Source of the DNA: Ridgeia piscesae
Taxonomy: Eukaryota > Annelida > Polychaeta > Sabellida > Siboglinidae
Assembly: GCA_025642075.2 (NCBI GenBank)
Contig: JAODUO010001618.1
Span: forward strand, 1-64,000
Direction: 5' to 3'
DNA length: 64,000 nucleotides
Positions 11,518 through 24,307 of the stretch are shown piece by piece. The translations under genes were made by a program, and so were the position numbers. The notes beneath the pieces are model-generated. The model did not search any database, had not been told where the DNA came from, and saw only the letters and a list, made by a program, of their open reading frames with translations. Each line of letters begins with the position of its first letter. Position 1 is the stretch's first letter.

Positions 11518-13059
11518 GCAAAAATCACCACCTCAATGTAGAAGCATATCTTGAAAAATACAGAATAGACTCAGAAATGTTTTTGTCATAATACATGAGA
11601 TTAAAGGGGGAGTGAAGCGGCTGAACAACCACAGCCCAAACATAAGAACATATAATTTACAGCACTTGTCACCATAATTTGACAAGCACAGCGTCACGGT
11701 ATATTTTTTTAAACTGAGCTACTTTCAACACAGGGCGCTGCCATCTTGCCTAGGGCCTTGTCTGGTTTGATTGGAGCTTTGTTTACATTTCATGGAAGCC
11801 GCCAGTCGATAGGCAACACAGCATAGCTCTCGCAAAAACGGGCCAAACGCATTAAAACAAACATAATTAAACAATTTAATGCACTGTATAGCTAATAGAT
11901 ATACTATGATTGTTAGTAAGCAACTTTTCACATACTTCCACGAAAGGATTCCTGCCGAAAAAGCAGGTTAGAGATGATGAAGTTGGCGTGTCCGCCCGCG
12001 GAAAGTTCGACAAGAGTGTGCGGTGGTCACTTTCAAACGCCGATTGCAAACTAATTACAAACGTGACGAGCACAAAGAGACTCTGCAGCAAAACATAAGT
12101 CTCGATCAAAGCCACAGGTGCATCTTTGGCCGATTTGTTTGCATATAAGTCCGCAGCGACAAAGTAATGTTTGGTGAACTGAGAGGGAAAACCGGACACG
12201 ATTTCCTTATTAGGAAGTGGCGCGTAGGAAATTACATGCCGAAACCAGCTTGTTGTTGCCAAGCCGACTCGGCACTTACGAGTACCAACGTGTATCATTA
12301 CGAGTACAATTTAGTCCCACAGTAGTATTTCATCGTCTGTATAATATACGAATGTGACCTAAGCAAAGTTTAAATGTAATAAGAATATGAATGTAATAAA
12401 GTAAAAATATGTGTGGACAGTATTATTTAATGTGAAATAAAGAATGTTTATATAATCCACGGATTTAGGTCAACAGTTAGCCGGCGAGCTGTACCTAGAC
12501 CTAGGCATAGCAACCAACGCCGGTTCGTTGGTTGCTAAAAATAGCTCGAGTCTCTAGGTACAAGTAAACTTTTTGTTTCTGACATAGACAGTCGCCGGTG
12601 GTGGAATAACCTTCTTCAAGATAATGACATAAAAAGAAATGACAGCTACGACCATGCGTATGACGTTTATTTTAAACAATACTCGTCGTCATATACAAAT
12701 TAGAGTGACTCGCTAATTAGTCAACAACAGTCAAGAACTGTCAGTCATATTACAGTCATTACTTGGAAGTAATTAACAGAAACAGCAAAACACAAATTTA
12801 TGTTATTATTTAAATTAAACTGTTAACTGCTTTCAATAAAACACTACCGTATATAATGTAATTGGTTATTGGCATAATAGTAATAACCAGGTGACACATG
12901 CTCTTAAATTTAAATAAGTTGATTTAACCCATAAATCAACGATTTAATCATTCAAGAAAAAACTCTGTGGTTTATTAACTGCTGATTTATAAAGGGAAGA
13001 TCTTATTTAGCGCAGTAACCAATCCTCAGGATTGCTGAAAGCGCTTTACACTTTATTTC

Positions 13060-13290
13060 CTGACAGACCTGTTCAATCAGATATACCATCTCAACTTCTC
13101 TGGGAAGCATCCAGCGATATGCTATAGTTAATGCGCGAAAGCTACTCGTACACATATCCACCACTATCTATAGCCATGCAGGTACTCATTTTTACAGCTG
13201 AGTGAACTGGAGCAATGTAGAGTGAAAAACAATTGCCCAAGGTTTTAACATCACAGCAGAGAATTGGGGACATAGCTGTTGACTTATGAA
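13060..13290. repeat. Dispersed repeat copy (GCAGACCTGTTCAATCA / GAGTGAACTGGA modules)
   Basis: Contains cagacctgttcaatcagata and tctctgggaagcat, also found at 38352-38400, followed by a module (agtgaactggagcaatgtag) shared with 2481-2640 and 26490-26550. This is a composite interspersed repeat. Confidence 0.5.
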
Positions 13291-15740
13291 TACTGTCTGT
13301 TGAACAGTAGTTTGCTTACAAGTTAATCTTGGCCATTACATGAGGACACTGTTTTTTGACATTATGCAAGCTGAGGATGTGCTGTTTATATGCATTTTAT
13401 CATCGAAGCCAGAGACCAGAACGACAAGTAGGAAATGGCGAGAAGCAGCCATGCAGGTTAGTAAAATATTATTGTCATTATGAGTATGGTATCATTGTAT
13501 TTGTTTCTGGTAACATATGTACATGTGTGCATCGCACAACTTTATATGAAATAATGAGTATAACAACAATAAAACATGCTACAGAATCAATCACACTTAA
13601 CATAGTGCACTAATGAGAAGTATGTTAATGTGTCTATCCAATGACGTGCCCATCACAACCCAAGTCAATTGGCAATATTACCTGGGAACACATTTAGTAT
13701 TTTAATTTAGGCAGTAGAATATTGTATAACTTCATGTATGCCCCTGCTATTATTGCTGTAGAATATGCATGGTCAAAATATACAATACACAATCAATCTT
13801 TTACTAGTAATTGTTTTGACATACATAATAAGTCACTAGTGTCCGATATTAAAAATTGACAGATTAATAAATTTCTAAATAACCGACAACGTTTTTTTTA
13901 TCCCCAAAACATTATGTATCCAAATGTGGATCTCACCTTTAAGAATTTGCAGTTTTGCTTTGCAAATGACAAACAAGCACACATTTGTTTTAGTTGGGAG
14001 TCAGAATAGTCTCCTGACAGCAGGTAGTAATATCACTGATCCCGTGATTAAAATTAATAGTTACATGAGTGAAAAACATTTAGAACCTTACATTGGCCCA
14101 TAGCCTGCATTGTTACCTGCAAGGGTTGTAAACATCATGATCAAAGTACAACAGAGGACTGCTGTTACTAATTGCAGTTAACAGCCTAGTGCAAATTAGG
14201 CAATAAGATCACAATCTTAGTAGTGTCCTGTGTTTCCTAGCAAGAGTGAAAAGACTATCCATACCCAATACAAATATCACTGCCTGGATGAAGCCCCATC
14301 ATCTCTCTAGTGCACTTGCATTTCTTACCAGTTCACAGTCATATGTTAGGGCATGATGAAAAGACAAACCACTGCAACAGAGGTCAGCTTTAAATGTTGC
14401 TTTGAGTGTTTAAATAAATCTTCAAATTTGTTGGTACTAATGGCTGTTGGAGAATGATTATCGACCAACATGACTAGTATATTGAATCGGAAATGAATAG
14501 TGTTACTGTGTATAACGAAATAAGACTATAACATAAGAATATAAAGTAGGAAAATTATATTTTAATAAGGCATGTATTCTGCTTTCAATAGTACCGCAGA
14601 CATCAGCATTGTTCAGTTAGTGCAGTTAGTGTTTGATAACTGGAAGGTGTCCATAATCACTTCCCAAAAGTATTTATTAGGAAAATGGCCAAGAAGTTTA
14701 TTTAGAAAACCTTATACAAAGCAATAAAAAAACCTTATATATCTCGGAAAAGACTCAGTTGGGTAAAACCCCACCCACAAATGAAACTTATGTATAAACC
14801 CCAATGTAAAAAATATTCTTAAATTAAAAACAAAATATTAGTATTGAGAATAAAGCTGACATTTGTGTTTTTGGAAAATGCAAGTATGACTTTGATTATG
14901 GCCAAATAGGTGTCTCTGATTGGAACAAGGAGGACATTGATTGCACCTAACTAACTTAAACATTTTATTTCCTTATATGTGCAAGTGGGCTTGTATAATT
15001 GGTTTACTATGTAATTTATGTGAGCTGCTTATGTAGGAGTGGGTTTTGTTTGTTTGTAAAGTGTGTCTGAATGACTCAGAACACATACATATTAATTAAA
15101 ATATGCCAGGAAGGTTAGTCATATAATGGAATCCGCACAGAATGCACCATTGAAAAGGTAATGTTCTATTTATTGCAGGAATGTTCCCTGGTTGAAACAC
15201 AACACCCTGCTCAGCCCACTGTCCACTGGTCTCATTGAGACAGAGTTGACTAGTGACCCTGGCTAGCAGTAGCAGACAAGCCAGCAAGCAGATACCCAAT
15301 ACACAAAACTGATATGGGGTCATTTCAAGGGATCTTCTCAAAAACCAAATCACCAGTATTACTTTGTGTTTTGGGGGCCTTTAGAATGATGCAATAAAAT
15401 ACAGATTTCTTGTGTACAGTAGCACCACCACATGCAGCAGCCATGCAAAAGTAGATTTGTTTAACAATTGTGGAAAAATAGTCTGGGGGACCTATGGGGC
15501 CTGTGGAATAATTCAATCAAATTTAGATTTCTCGTGCATAGTACGTTACAATATCCACAGATGCATCTACACACAATTAGATCCTGAACACTTTCCGAAA
15601 TGCCAATTATAAGTTGATTTATTCTGTGGTTTTTTATGACATAGGTACTGCAATGAAAAAACAAAAGATGACAAAACATTGTTATTTATATGTATATCAC
15701 AGAAGATACATACCATCTTACATATGTATCATTCTTTCAG

Positions 15741-16226
15741 ATGAAGGATTCACAAATACCAAACACACCTTTCAAAGGATCCTGTGCACCAGATGACATT
15801 GTCCCTCATGGCAGTATGGATGTCACATTGCAAAGCCTTTAACTTGTGTGTCAAACTCAAACAGAGCCAGTGATCATGTCGCCAATGCGATACTTTATCA
15901 ATGCAGCAATTAATACAGATGATATTGTTGTTCCATTGAATATTCATCATGACCATGGGTATGCAAAGTTGTCGTCGCAATCCTGCATGCCTTCTTCAAC
16001 TGACCATGGCAGTCTAGTCAATGTGGATGACACTTCGGATGTGCCAGTCTCACTGTCTCCATCTTCAGATCATTCTGTCTGCAACAGTCAGAAGGAAAAT
16101 TCTGAAGACAGTGATCAGGAATCTGTGGTAGCGGATGACAGCGATATCACTGATGATGATGACTCAAGCAGTTCTGACACTAATGAGAAACAGAGAAAAT
16201 GTTGTTGTTTACACACAAAAAACTAA
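15741..16226 (+). pseudogene. Possible acidic exon inside the TTAA-flanked element, one internal stop
   Basis: A good acceptor (catatgtatcattctttcag) is followed by a frame that starts ATGAAGGAT, encodes 33 residues (including TPFKGSCAPDD), meets TAA at 15840-15842, then stays open in the same frame for another 128 codons. The second part ends in a strongly acidic, Ser-rich stretch (DDSDITDDDDSSSS) and a Cys-rich tail (RKCCCLHTKN) before TAA; an AATAAA follows at 16455. It resembles a last coding exon with one disabling stop, perhaps from the transposon's own gene. No family is recognised, and the whole frame could be chance apart from the acidic bias. Confidence 0.3.
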
Positions 16227-18444
16227 TTTCCCTTTCCTGCGCAAAAAAAACAGGCTAGTATACTATGCCTGCTGGAAACATCTCATTGAACATGTGCAGT
16301 GATGATATGCAGCTAGCCGATACATTCTGACATTTGATTTTATAGTAAACAATCATTATCTTATAATGATTATTAGTAATTGGCAAAACTGTGTAATTCA
16401 TCAATATCACATCATGAAGTCAGTGCATTGGTTGATCTGTTTGTGAAATTCTTTAATAAAATTATCACAGCATTTCACAAACAAATAATTTTTATGTAAA
16501 ATTGTTACAGCATTTTGCAAACACATGAATTTATGATTGTCATGATGTGGTCTTGATAACATATACATGCACATATCCAATATACTGTATACAATACATT
16601 AAAACTCAATTCAATATTCTCATGTGAATTGCACAATGTCCTTATTACACATCTGTTTATTATTCAGACTATAATATTATAAATTGCATGGCAGCACGCA
16701 TATCTAAATAACATTATTTACATAAATTAAACAAATTATATTAACATTTTAAATGGAAATTAAATAATTATATTAAAAGGATGCACACATCATGTAACAT
16801 CCTGTCAAAAATAAAATAAGTTTGTAACAAAGTTTACGTTACGGATTCGAAGATAGAATGAATTTTTATTTAATATGTTCAACATTGTGTAGCCATACAA
16901 GTATAATTGCTCTGTTTAGGTTTGAATTGCAAAATAATGTTCGATACCTGTTGAACTACATATTACTTGCCTACTACCACTTTGGTCGCACGAAGGAGTC
17001 TGCATGCAAATCGCACATAGAGACAACAGACCGATATTCCCCACATTGTGTCATTGACAGATGTCTTGGTCAGTCATAGCTCATACAGGCATCTGTCAGC
17101 ACGCGGGCAACACAGCTTTCTCCAGACAACATACAAATTCGATGTGCGTCGACATTTGGGGACGCAGTATCCACACACACACCATGCCACATTCACATTG
17201 TTCCTAAAATCAAACCCTCGATTTCATAAAAATTACGATCTTTTCTCGCCGCGGCGTCTCGTCGACTCTCGGCGACGCCTAATTGGCGCCTCGCACCTCG
17301 GCTCGCACGCTGGGTTAAGCAAAAATTAATGGCTTTACGTGTCACTTGTGCTATAGATGCTTCTCTCACTTGTGCTACAAATGCTTCCTCTGTCGGATCC
17401 ATTTTCTACTGTGATTTATCCAAGACCACTAGCAAATAGCGTAGCTCCTTGCTAACGTAAAACACTAGACATTTGTAAACAACAGAAAAATAGTCCGGAC
17501 TGACCTTCCTTTCGGTAGGCCCGCCCCTTGAAGCCTGTCAAAATCTGCTCTTGGGATGTGTGACGACTCGAATATATTCATTGGTTATAAATCGTACTTT
17601 TAATTTCACCTTTTTTATTACGAATGCAAATAAATATTATTTGTTGACACATAGGACCCCTTTCGTGTATAATAAGGTACCATATCTTTGTTTTTGCGCA
17701 GAAATGTCTAATAACGAAGAAAACCGAAAGAAACCAAAATTTTACATGGGCTAGATAGGAGGTAATCAAACCACTCGGCTTGGAATAAAGATGGCGATAC
17801 GCAGTGTTCTATGACGACGATTTAGGCACTGAAAATATTTTTTTTCCCAGTTTGTCTGATAAGTGAATATGCTTCTGTCACCATTAATGTATACTTATAT
17901 AGTATACATTTAGGTATATGGGATGTTACAGCTGTGTTTCAGTTCCCCTTTAAGGCTTTAAAAAATAACAGCAATTGAGCAAACCAAGAAAGTAACAGAA
18001 AATAGGGCTATAAAGGGCCACTAATTATTGACATTTTAGATGAGCGTAATGTTATAATTTCAGTGCTAATGGTTGAGTGTAGCATTTTCACATAAAGCAT
18101 TGTGCAAATATTGAAAAAAAATTCTGTCCTATAACTTTTAGTTATGTCCTATCAAAAACATGTAATATTCCATTGAAATTCAATGAATAAAATTTCAGAC
18201 CATTTTCCAAATTTTCATGGAAATGCAATGAACAGTTTTTACGATATGATTCATTATATGAACCCATGTCTGGTCATAGTGTTGAGGCCCTCAGAAATTC
18301 AGGGCTTAAGAGGTTAATTGTATGATCAAATTGTTTGTACACACACTCCATTACAAACATAACTTTTGTGTATGCATACAAAATACAATGATGCGGCCTA
18401 CTGTTCTATGAAATGTAATGTGTTTCCAGCACATCATCTATATT

Positions 18445-18670
18445 ATATCTGTGGATGGGTAGAAATATCAGTGTGTGGGTAAAAAAGGAAGGAGCAAATC
18501 ATAGATAATGTCAGTTATGTCTTGAAAATTGATTTCACACATTATTGTTGTTTATTTAAGGTCATAAAGCATATCTCAACTGGCCTGTATGTACACGTGT
18601 ATGAGTTAACATTCACATGTTCACACAAAAATGTGACTTACACATTTTTTATCCTACATAAGGCCTGGTT
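18445..18670. mobile_element. Partial copy of MITE-like family (GCTTTATGCAG ends)
   Basis: Shares ggatgggtagaaatatcagtg, aaggagcaaa and tgtcagttatgtcttgaaa with the copies at 23091-23392, 25325-25614 and 32636-32892. Its ends are degraded. Confidence 0.55.
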
Positions 18671-19013
18671 TTTAATGTATAACTGTATTTATTGTATACT
18701 ACAGTGAAGCACGTCTTAGTGGAAACACACCTACAATGGACATTTCTGAAAATATGATTGACCAGTTTGCATTGTCCACTACTTGCCAACTGCGGTAATA
18801 TGGCCGTAATTAATGGTGATGCTGCACAATCACAATGATGTCCACTTTGAACAGGTTTAACCTTAATTACAAAAGTAATTAATATGTATACTACTTAGCC
18901 ACCAGATGGCAGCAACCCACCAAGGCAATTCAAGGAAATCCAAATTCAAAAACTCAAATCGAATAAAAATTAAAATGGGGAATGCAGTTTCAAAAACCCA
19001 AACAGTAAAATAC

Positions 19014-19282
19014 CTCAGAGATGGGGCAGCTACGTTGGCCTTCTTGTCCTTGGCAGACAGTTTGGACCAGAGTTCCTTCCCCTTCCTTTTGATCTGTTGT
19101 GGTGTCAGGAAGGGGTACTTCAAGGCCAGTAAGGGGCGCTGCTCCATCATGAAGTGCTTCAAGTTTGTTCTCCCATCTCTAGGGGGCGTCACTGGACAAC
19201 TGGTTCGTCTCCATGGCGACATAAATGGTGAGCACTTGAAAGCATCCATGGCTGTTGTCAGCGATGATGTGGTGGACGACAT
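19014..19282 (-). CDS. First coding exon of HMG-box/PP1-docking protein gene
   Basis: The ATG at 19282 lies one base after a splice acceptor (attacttttcag), so a non-coding 5' exon is expected upstream. The donor is CTGAG|GTATTT at 19014, leaving two bases of an Arg codon. Residues about 40-80 read FMMEQRPLLALKYP, then LTPQQIKRKGKELW and SKLSAKDKK, which follows the HMG-box pattern of helix 1 and helix 2 (F...R..L...YP..T..QI...G..W..LS..DK). The box is short and lacks a clear third helix, so I call it HMG-box-like. Together with the PP1 motifs and nuclear-localisation cluster further on, it suggests a nuclear DNA- or chromatin-associated protein. HMG-box proteins of meiosis or mitosis are candidates, but none is demonstrated. 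Confidence 0.7.
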
Positions 19283-19283
19283 T

Positions 19284-20597
19284 CTGAAAAGTAATTTATA
19301 AGAAACAGAGTCATGGACTTACTCTTCTGGGTCCACGTGTTGACAGTCAGTTGACAATTAAATATCTTCAAACAACCCATTGCAAAAATGAACATTTCTC
19401 AGAACTTTTAACACCACAGAAATTACAATTGATCTTTTAGTAGATTGGTTACTAACTTACTATAAATTAAGCTCTGAAAACATCTCACACAAATGTTTGC
19501 ATTTTACTTACAGTAACATAGCTATAAATACTTCATAAAAACATGGCATTTATGTTCTGGAAATACCCCAAGATATCCCTGTAATTTTCATCCCTTGCAA
19601 ATCTCAAATGAATGAACAAAATAAGCAGATCAAAATATATGCATTAGCACGCAGCAAGTAATTCAGCACTGCACCAACCAAACCAAACAATTGACCTTTC
19701 AAGGTGAGGTAATTTTAGGCAAACAAATGGAAGCAGATTGTCATACAGATTGTTTGACAGGTTTTACGGTTGGTTGTTGGTATGTACATGTGTTAATCAC
19801 ATTATACAGCATCAGCTGGCCATACAATGTACCAACATGTTTCATTCACAGATGTGTCGTAAACAAAAATTAATGGGGTTTGGTACAGGTCTGGAAAAGG
19901 GACAACTTTAATCTTATCTACATGCATTGGTAATTACAATAATTTATTTTTTCTCAAACAAGTCTGAAGAAAAACTTCAGGTATGATGCACGGGAATTGG
20001 ACAGTAATACATTGTTTGTTGCCATATTATATTGCCTTTGGCCTATTATTGCAGCCTAATTGTTAACCCTTTAAAAAAATGTATTAACTCTGGTAACATT
20101 AAAAAATAATAGTCTAAACCAAACTAGAAAAGCCAAGGCCAGGGCAAGGCGCAAGTGGCAAGTTAGGCCAAAGTAAAATTTACAAGCCAAGGTCAAGGAA
20201 ATAATGTTTGATAGATTCACTTTTAAATGTTGAAACGGTTACATAACATTATTAGTATTCCATTCTTCATAAACTGTTATCCACAACATGATTAGTCGCG
20301 TGCGTGGCGCTCGTGTCCACAGCAAACACGGTATCTATGGAACGCCAGTCATAGTCAAATCACAATTCAAGGCTAGTGACTGACTGAGAACCTTTCTGCG
20401 CTGTTTGTGCTTGCGCGGAAATGACAACTGTCATACAAATTTATTTTTAGATCACTAAAAGAATACTATGTAAGTGCCGTATCAATAACCTGGCGAAATG
20501 GTGCGCGAGCTACGTCAATAAGCGACACGCATCGTCGATTTTCTTTTCAGACGCATTACCACCTGACTCATAATTTGCCGCCATTAGCCCGAGTCTC
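19284..20597. promoter_or_regulatory. Shared upstream region of two divergent genes
   Basis: The minus-strand HMG-box/PP1 gene and plus-strand CFAP97 gene are head-to-head with about 1.4 kb between their start codons. The part nearest CFAP97 (20290-20600) is CpG-richer than its surroundings. GTATCTATGGAAC at 20331-20343 resembles an RFX X-box but is one base short of the consensus. The remainder is AT-rich intron or intergenic sequence with no gene seen. Confidence 0.45.
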
Positions 20598-20625
20598 GTG
20601 TGTGCGCGAGAAAGCGCGAGGTTTA

Positions 20626-20637
20626 TGACGTCATTGG
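20626..20637. promoter_or_regulatory. CRE (TGACGTCA) overlapping an inverted CCAAT box
   Basis: TGACGTCA at 20626-20633 is a perfect palindromic cAMP-response element, fused to ATTGG (20633-20637), the reverse of CCAAT. Such CRE/NF-Y pairs are usual in TATA-less promoters. It overlaps an upstream in-frame ATG at 20625, which argues that translation of CFAP97 starts further down. Confidence 0.5.
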
Positions 20638-20705
20638 TTACTGATCAACAGCAGGTTCGCTGTGTGCTGAAAACTGACAGATTCCTGGCAAGAAAACTCG
20701 CCAGC

Positions 20706-22109
20706 ATGTCTACTGGTCGACGCCCGGAGGCGAACGTCGATATGGATGATTTCTTTGATGCACCGATTCACACTAAGCACAAGACGACTACGTTTACTAT
20801 GTCAACAAAAAGCATTTCGAGCGAAAGGAATACTGCCGGCGATTTCCAGTCTCCATGTCCGAGCGGACGGATAGACAGGCCGCGGAAAGGCGGCGACACG
20901 GACCGTGGTGAAATTCTGACCCTACCGTCTTCGCAGTCCGACTCGGAGCCAGAGATAGACACGCACGTAAAGAAAAAGACGAATTCGCCGAGAAGTGGAA
21001 GGCGTTCTCAACGAAGTGCAAAGTCAACCACATCCAGTAGTACAAGATCAAAGACAGTGTCGGGGGGATCATATTCCAGCACTAACACAGACAGTGACAC
21101 TGATACAGACAGTGATAGCCGTGACAATGGAGACGTGGTGGATTCAGGTAGGAGAGCACCAAGTCCTCGAAAATCAGAATTAGATATGAAGCACAATACC
21201 AGAGAACGGAGGACAACGGGTGATAGGAATGCGGGAAATTCCCACAAACAAGCATGGGGTGCTGACACCGAGGTAACGCCCCAAAAGACGGTTGAACGTC
21301 CAAAAACTGCACATCACAGAAGAGTAAATAGTCAAGATGGTAGCAACAGGGTACAGTCACGCAGTCGTGAGTCCCGTGACAGCAGTAGTGGATCCCGGTC
21401 ATACTGCAGTGACAGTCGGTCACGCAGTCGTGACAGTCGGTCACGGTCACGCAGTCGTGACAACAGCTCACGTTCCAGGAGTGGCTCTGAGAGCAGCAGT
21501 TGTAGCAGTCTTACGTCAACTGATTCCGACGCCAGTGATGTCACTGACGTGTCACCGCTGAACTCTCCGGCCCATAAAATTTCGACACCGGACATGCGTA
21601 GATGGGAACAGTGCCAGTTGGGTGCTAAGCCACCAAGAAGCCCTGCAAACAAGGGTGGCTATTCACAAAGGAGCCACCCTGGTAGCACACTGGGTAGCTG
21701 CCGTGAAAATCTGAACTTGCTACAGGCCAACAGTGATACGATGGACTTGAAGTTTCTCATGCAAGCAGTGATGGAGATGGAGAGAGAGAAGGCATCGTCA
21801 CGAGAAACTCCTGTTTTCTTTCAGCCAGGTGGGTCAAAAAGCACAAAGCAGTTGTCAGACAGTCGTCAGAACTTTTCGTTTACCAACGACAAAGTTCGTG
21901 ATATTGACACAGAAAATCAACGACTGATGCGCCAAATCTTGAAGTACACCGCAAAGAAAAAATTAGGTCCAAAAAGTGAAACATCCCAAGTGACCGAGGA
22001 TAGAGTTGTTGTGAAGAAACACCAAACAACGACATCTGCAGTACCCCACCTGACTCCATCCGCCATAAACAGAATGCGAGAGCAAAGGCGAATTGAAAGA
22101 GAAAATCAG
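20706..22109 (+). CDS. CFAP97: CFAP97 homologue, exon 1 (N-terminal part and most of the conserved domain)
   Basis: Encodes 468 residues to the donor AATCAG|GTACGT (phase 0). CFAP97 (KIAA1430/hemingway family) is a cilium- and flagellum-associated protein needed for axoneme formation. Hallmarks of the family are visible in order: a short acidic start (DMDDFFD), a long Ser/Asp-rich region, a run of SR/RS dipeptides (about residues 205-280), the motif VTDVSPLNSP, then DTMDLKFLMQAV, NFSFTNDKVRDIDTENQRLM and INRMREQRRIERENQ. Human CFAP97 has matching segments ([41 protein letters not shown]). I chose the ATG at 20706 for its good context (A at -3) and because the earlier ATG at 20625 sits in a CRE/CCAAT motif; 20742 is also possible. 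The predicted whole protein is 612 aa. Confidence 0.9.
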
Positions 22110-22495
22110 GTACGTGTTATGTAGTAAATTAATTCAAAGTTATATTATATTAAGATGTTTCAGTGTTACTGTTATTACATAGTACTAAACAAATGTTATT
22201 GTCTCCTACATTGCTTTTTCTTTGCTATTATCTGAGGGTCTGTTGCAGTACTATTGAGTACTTTTTGTGCAGTTCTTTACAGTGTGTACTGCTTTGCAGT
22301 AGTAGTTTATATTGATCTCACTCAAGGGGCAGTTGCTCCATGTTGTGTACGAAGCAGTGATTTGACATGTCCCCACAGACTCGGTGGTAGAAGAAACTTG
22401 GCAGGCTTACAGGTTTACAAGTCTATGTGTGTCACCTTTGAGTGCTAAGTCTTTCAAGCAGATTATTTTATCATGTAGCCAGTCACATATTTGTA

Positions 22496-22636
22496 CGCAC
22501 ATACACACACATGCACATATACACACATCACATGCATGCACACACAACATGCACACTATACCACAATGACCACACCATACATGCACACGCATGCCACACA
22601 CACACACACACCCACACACACAGACATACACACACT
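22496..22636. repeat. CA-rich microsatellite
   Basis: Imperfect (CA)n with CATG interruptions. Confidence 0.85.
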
Positions 22637-23090
22637 GCGACATGTTCCAACAAGTAATAGTTGCCTGATGAAATGTGTGTTTTGTGAGCAGTCAGCAGTG
22701 GTGAACACTTACATGTATAGTGCAGCTTGTTGTGTGTTCTATGTCTCACTCATTTGTTTAGTCTCCATTGTTGGCCTGCTGTGTTCTGTCCTGTAGCTGG
22801 TTTTCAGTCATATCTTCTGTGATAGATCTCATCTCTAGAATGTCATTTAATATGGGCTGTTCACATGTAAACATCTTCAGTATGTTATTCTTGTTAAAAA
22901 GTTTTTCGAACAAATTCTAAGCATTTAAACCTTTCACAATGACACCAGGCATGGCTTTTGTACGTGGGGGGAGGCAGCATGAATCTTCCTCCTGTGTAGT
23001 TTGTTCCTTCTCTGCCACACAACAGTCGACAACCTACCTACAGACTACAGTACTTGACTGGTTCAGTCACACATCACATGGCATATCAGC

Positions 23091-23392
23091 AGCTTTATGC
23101 AGGATAACACTATTGCCAGTCACACATGTTTAGGTGGATACATGATGTTAACTGTTATGCCAGTTTACAAACTTTAAAATGTGTCTAATAACCTGAAATG
23201 GACTACAAACGCACATGAGAGTGAGACACCATTTACAATTTTACACTCACTCAAGGCATAACTGACAATATCTATGGTTTCGGAAGACTTTTTTGCTCCT
23301 TCGTTTTTTACACACGTCCACCCATATTTCTAGCCGTCCACTGTGGTTTTTACCCGTCCAAATGACGGGTGGACGGGTCTCTGCATAAAGCT
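23091..23392. mobile_element. MITE-like element, full copy
   Basis: Starts AGCTTTATGCAGGATAACAC and ends GGTCTCTGCATAAAGCT, so the ends are inverted repeats. Near its right end is a self-complementary patch (acccgtccaaatgacgggt). No coding capacity. Copies in both orientations occur at 25325-25614, 32636-32892 and, split by a CA tract, around 27570-28699. Confidence 0.65.
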
Positions 23393-24307
23393 ATGCATAC
23401 CAGATACAGTGTACTCACAAATATAACAAACTATACACACCACTATTTGAGCTTGTGATTGCTATTCAGAAGGTTCTGCTGATACAGCATCGAATAAACC
23501 GAAAGCAACTTCAAACAAATTTAAGAGTCATTGTTGGTACACATTTTGAAGTTGGAACTGGTGACTAACAGGGGAGGGTCCTCTCTTGTTTGGTGTGCTT
23601 CCACTGGGCACTAAATTGCCACTAATCGGGTACTTGTGGGTGCTCTGTGGACTAATTGCATGCGTTTGGTCACTTGTTGAGGTTTTAAGTTTCTTATTTA
23701 CATACCATGCATACAAATTACTTAATGAGTTTATGGCAATGGTTGTCTGTCAGCGTGTGGTTACTCTCTAGTGCTTGTTCTCACCAGTTAGAGTCACCTG
23801 ACCTTGTGTCATAGTCTTAATAACACATTTGGTCAAATGTCACCACCAAAGTAAGTCCCATTTTCCACATCAGAAAATAAAGGTCAACATATAACTTGAC
23901 AAATTCAAAGTAGAATTGAATGTAGAATAGTTTGTATCTTTGATAAATTTAAAAGTATATTAACAAAATAAATAAAGAGTTATTACAGTTGATTACCAGC
24001 ACAGCAATTACTAGAACCAGTGTATGCGTACTTAGCCACTATCAGGTAGATGTATTTTTGAATGTGTATACAAACTCTGCATTTCTGAATTTGTGTAACT
24101 AGTTCACTAAATGTCAATTTACTTTGGTGTTTAGTTGTAGTTGTATACATTTCCAAATTGAAATTAGCAAGACTACACGTTTATAGATTCAGGTGCAATT
24201 GTTTTTCTTCAAAATCTACAGTTAATATTATTTTATCCACTTAAGTAAGTTCACCATATATGTCAAGCAATTAATCTGCTCTAGAATGTGTCCCACTGTT
24301 TCTGGTA

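Larger units (their letters stand above)
11605..17949. mobile_element. Putative Kolobok-like DNA transposon with TTAA target duplication
   Basis: A TTAA stands on each side (11601-11604 and 17950-17953). The left end reads AGGGGGAGTGAAGC and the right end, on the opposite strand, AGGGGAACTGAAAC: 11 of 14 positions match as terminal inverted repeats. A second inverted similarity lies further in, around GCTGCCATCTTGCC near 11740 and, on the opposite strand, ATCGCCATCTTTATTCC near 17790. TTAA duplications with purine-rich GG-containing ends are typical of the Kolobok superfamily; piggyBac also uses TTAA but ends in CCC. No transposase is recognisable, so the copy is either decayed or non-autonomous. 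It carries a possible exon at 15741-16226 and a CpG-rich patch near 17240-17310, and is nested with older repeats (13.06-13.29 kb). Confidence 0.5.
8407..19013 (-). other. Long first coding intron of the HMG-box/PP1 gene
   Basis: About 10.6 kb. It contains a TA microsatellite at 9322-9380, eight dispersed copies of GTGACTCGCGTTACA between 9530 and 11517, and a TTAA-flanked insertion at 11605-17949. Apart from a possible exon inside that insertion, I see no gene. Confidence 0.6.

Noticed and set aside
20768..21652. Minus-strand frames opposite CFAP97 exon 1
   Set aside because: Shadows produced by the SR/Ser-rich coding sequence on the plus strand.
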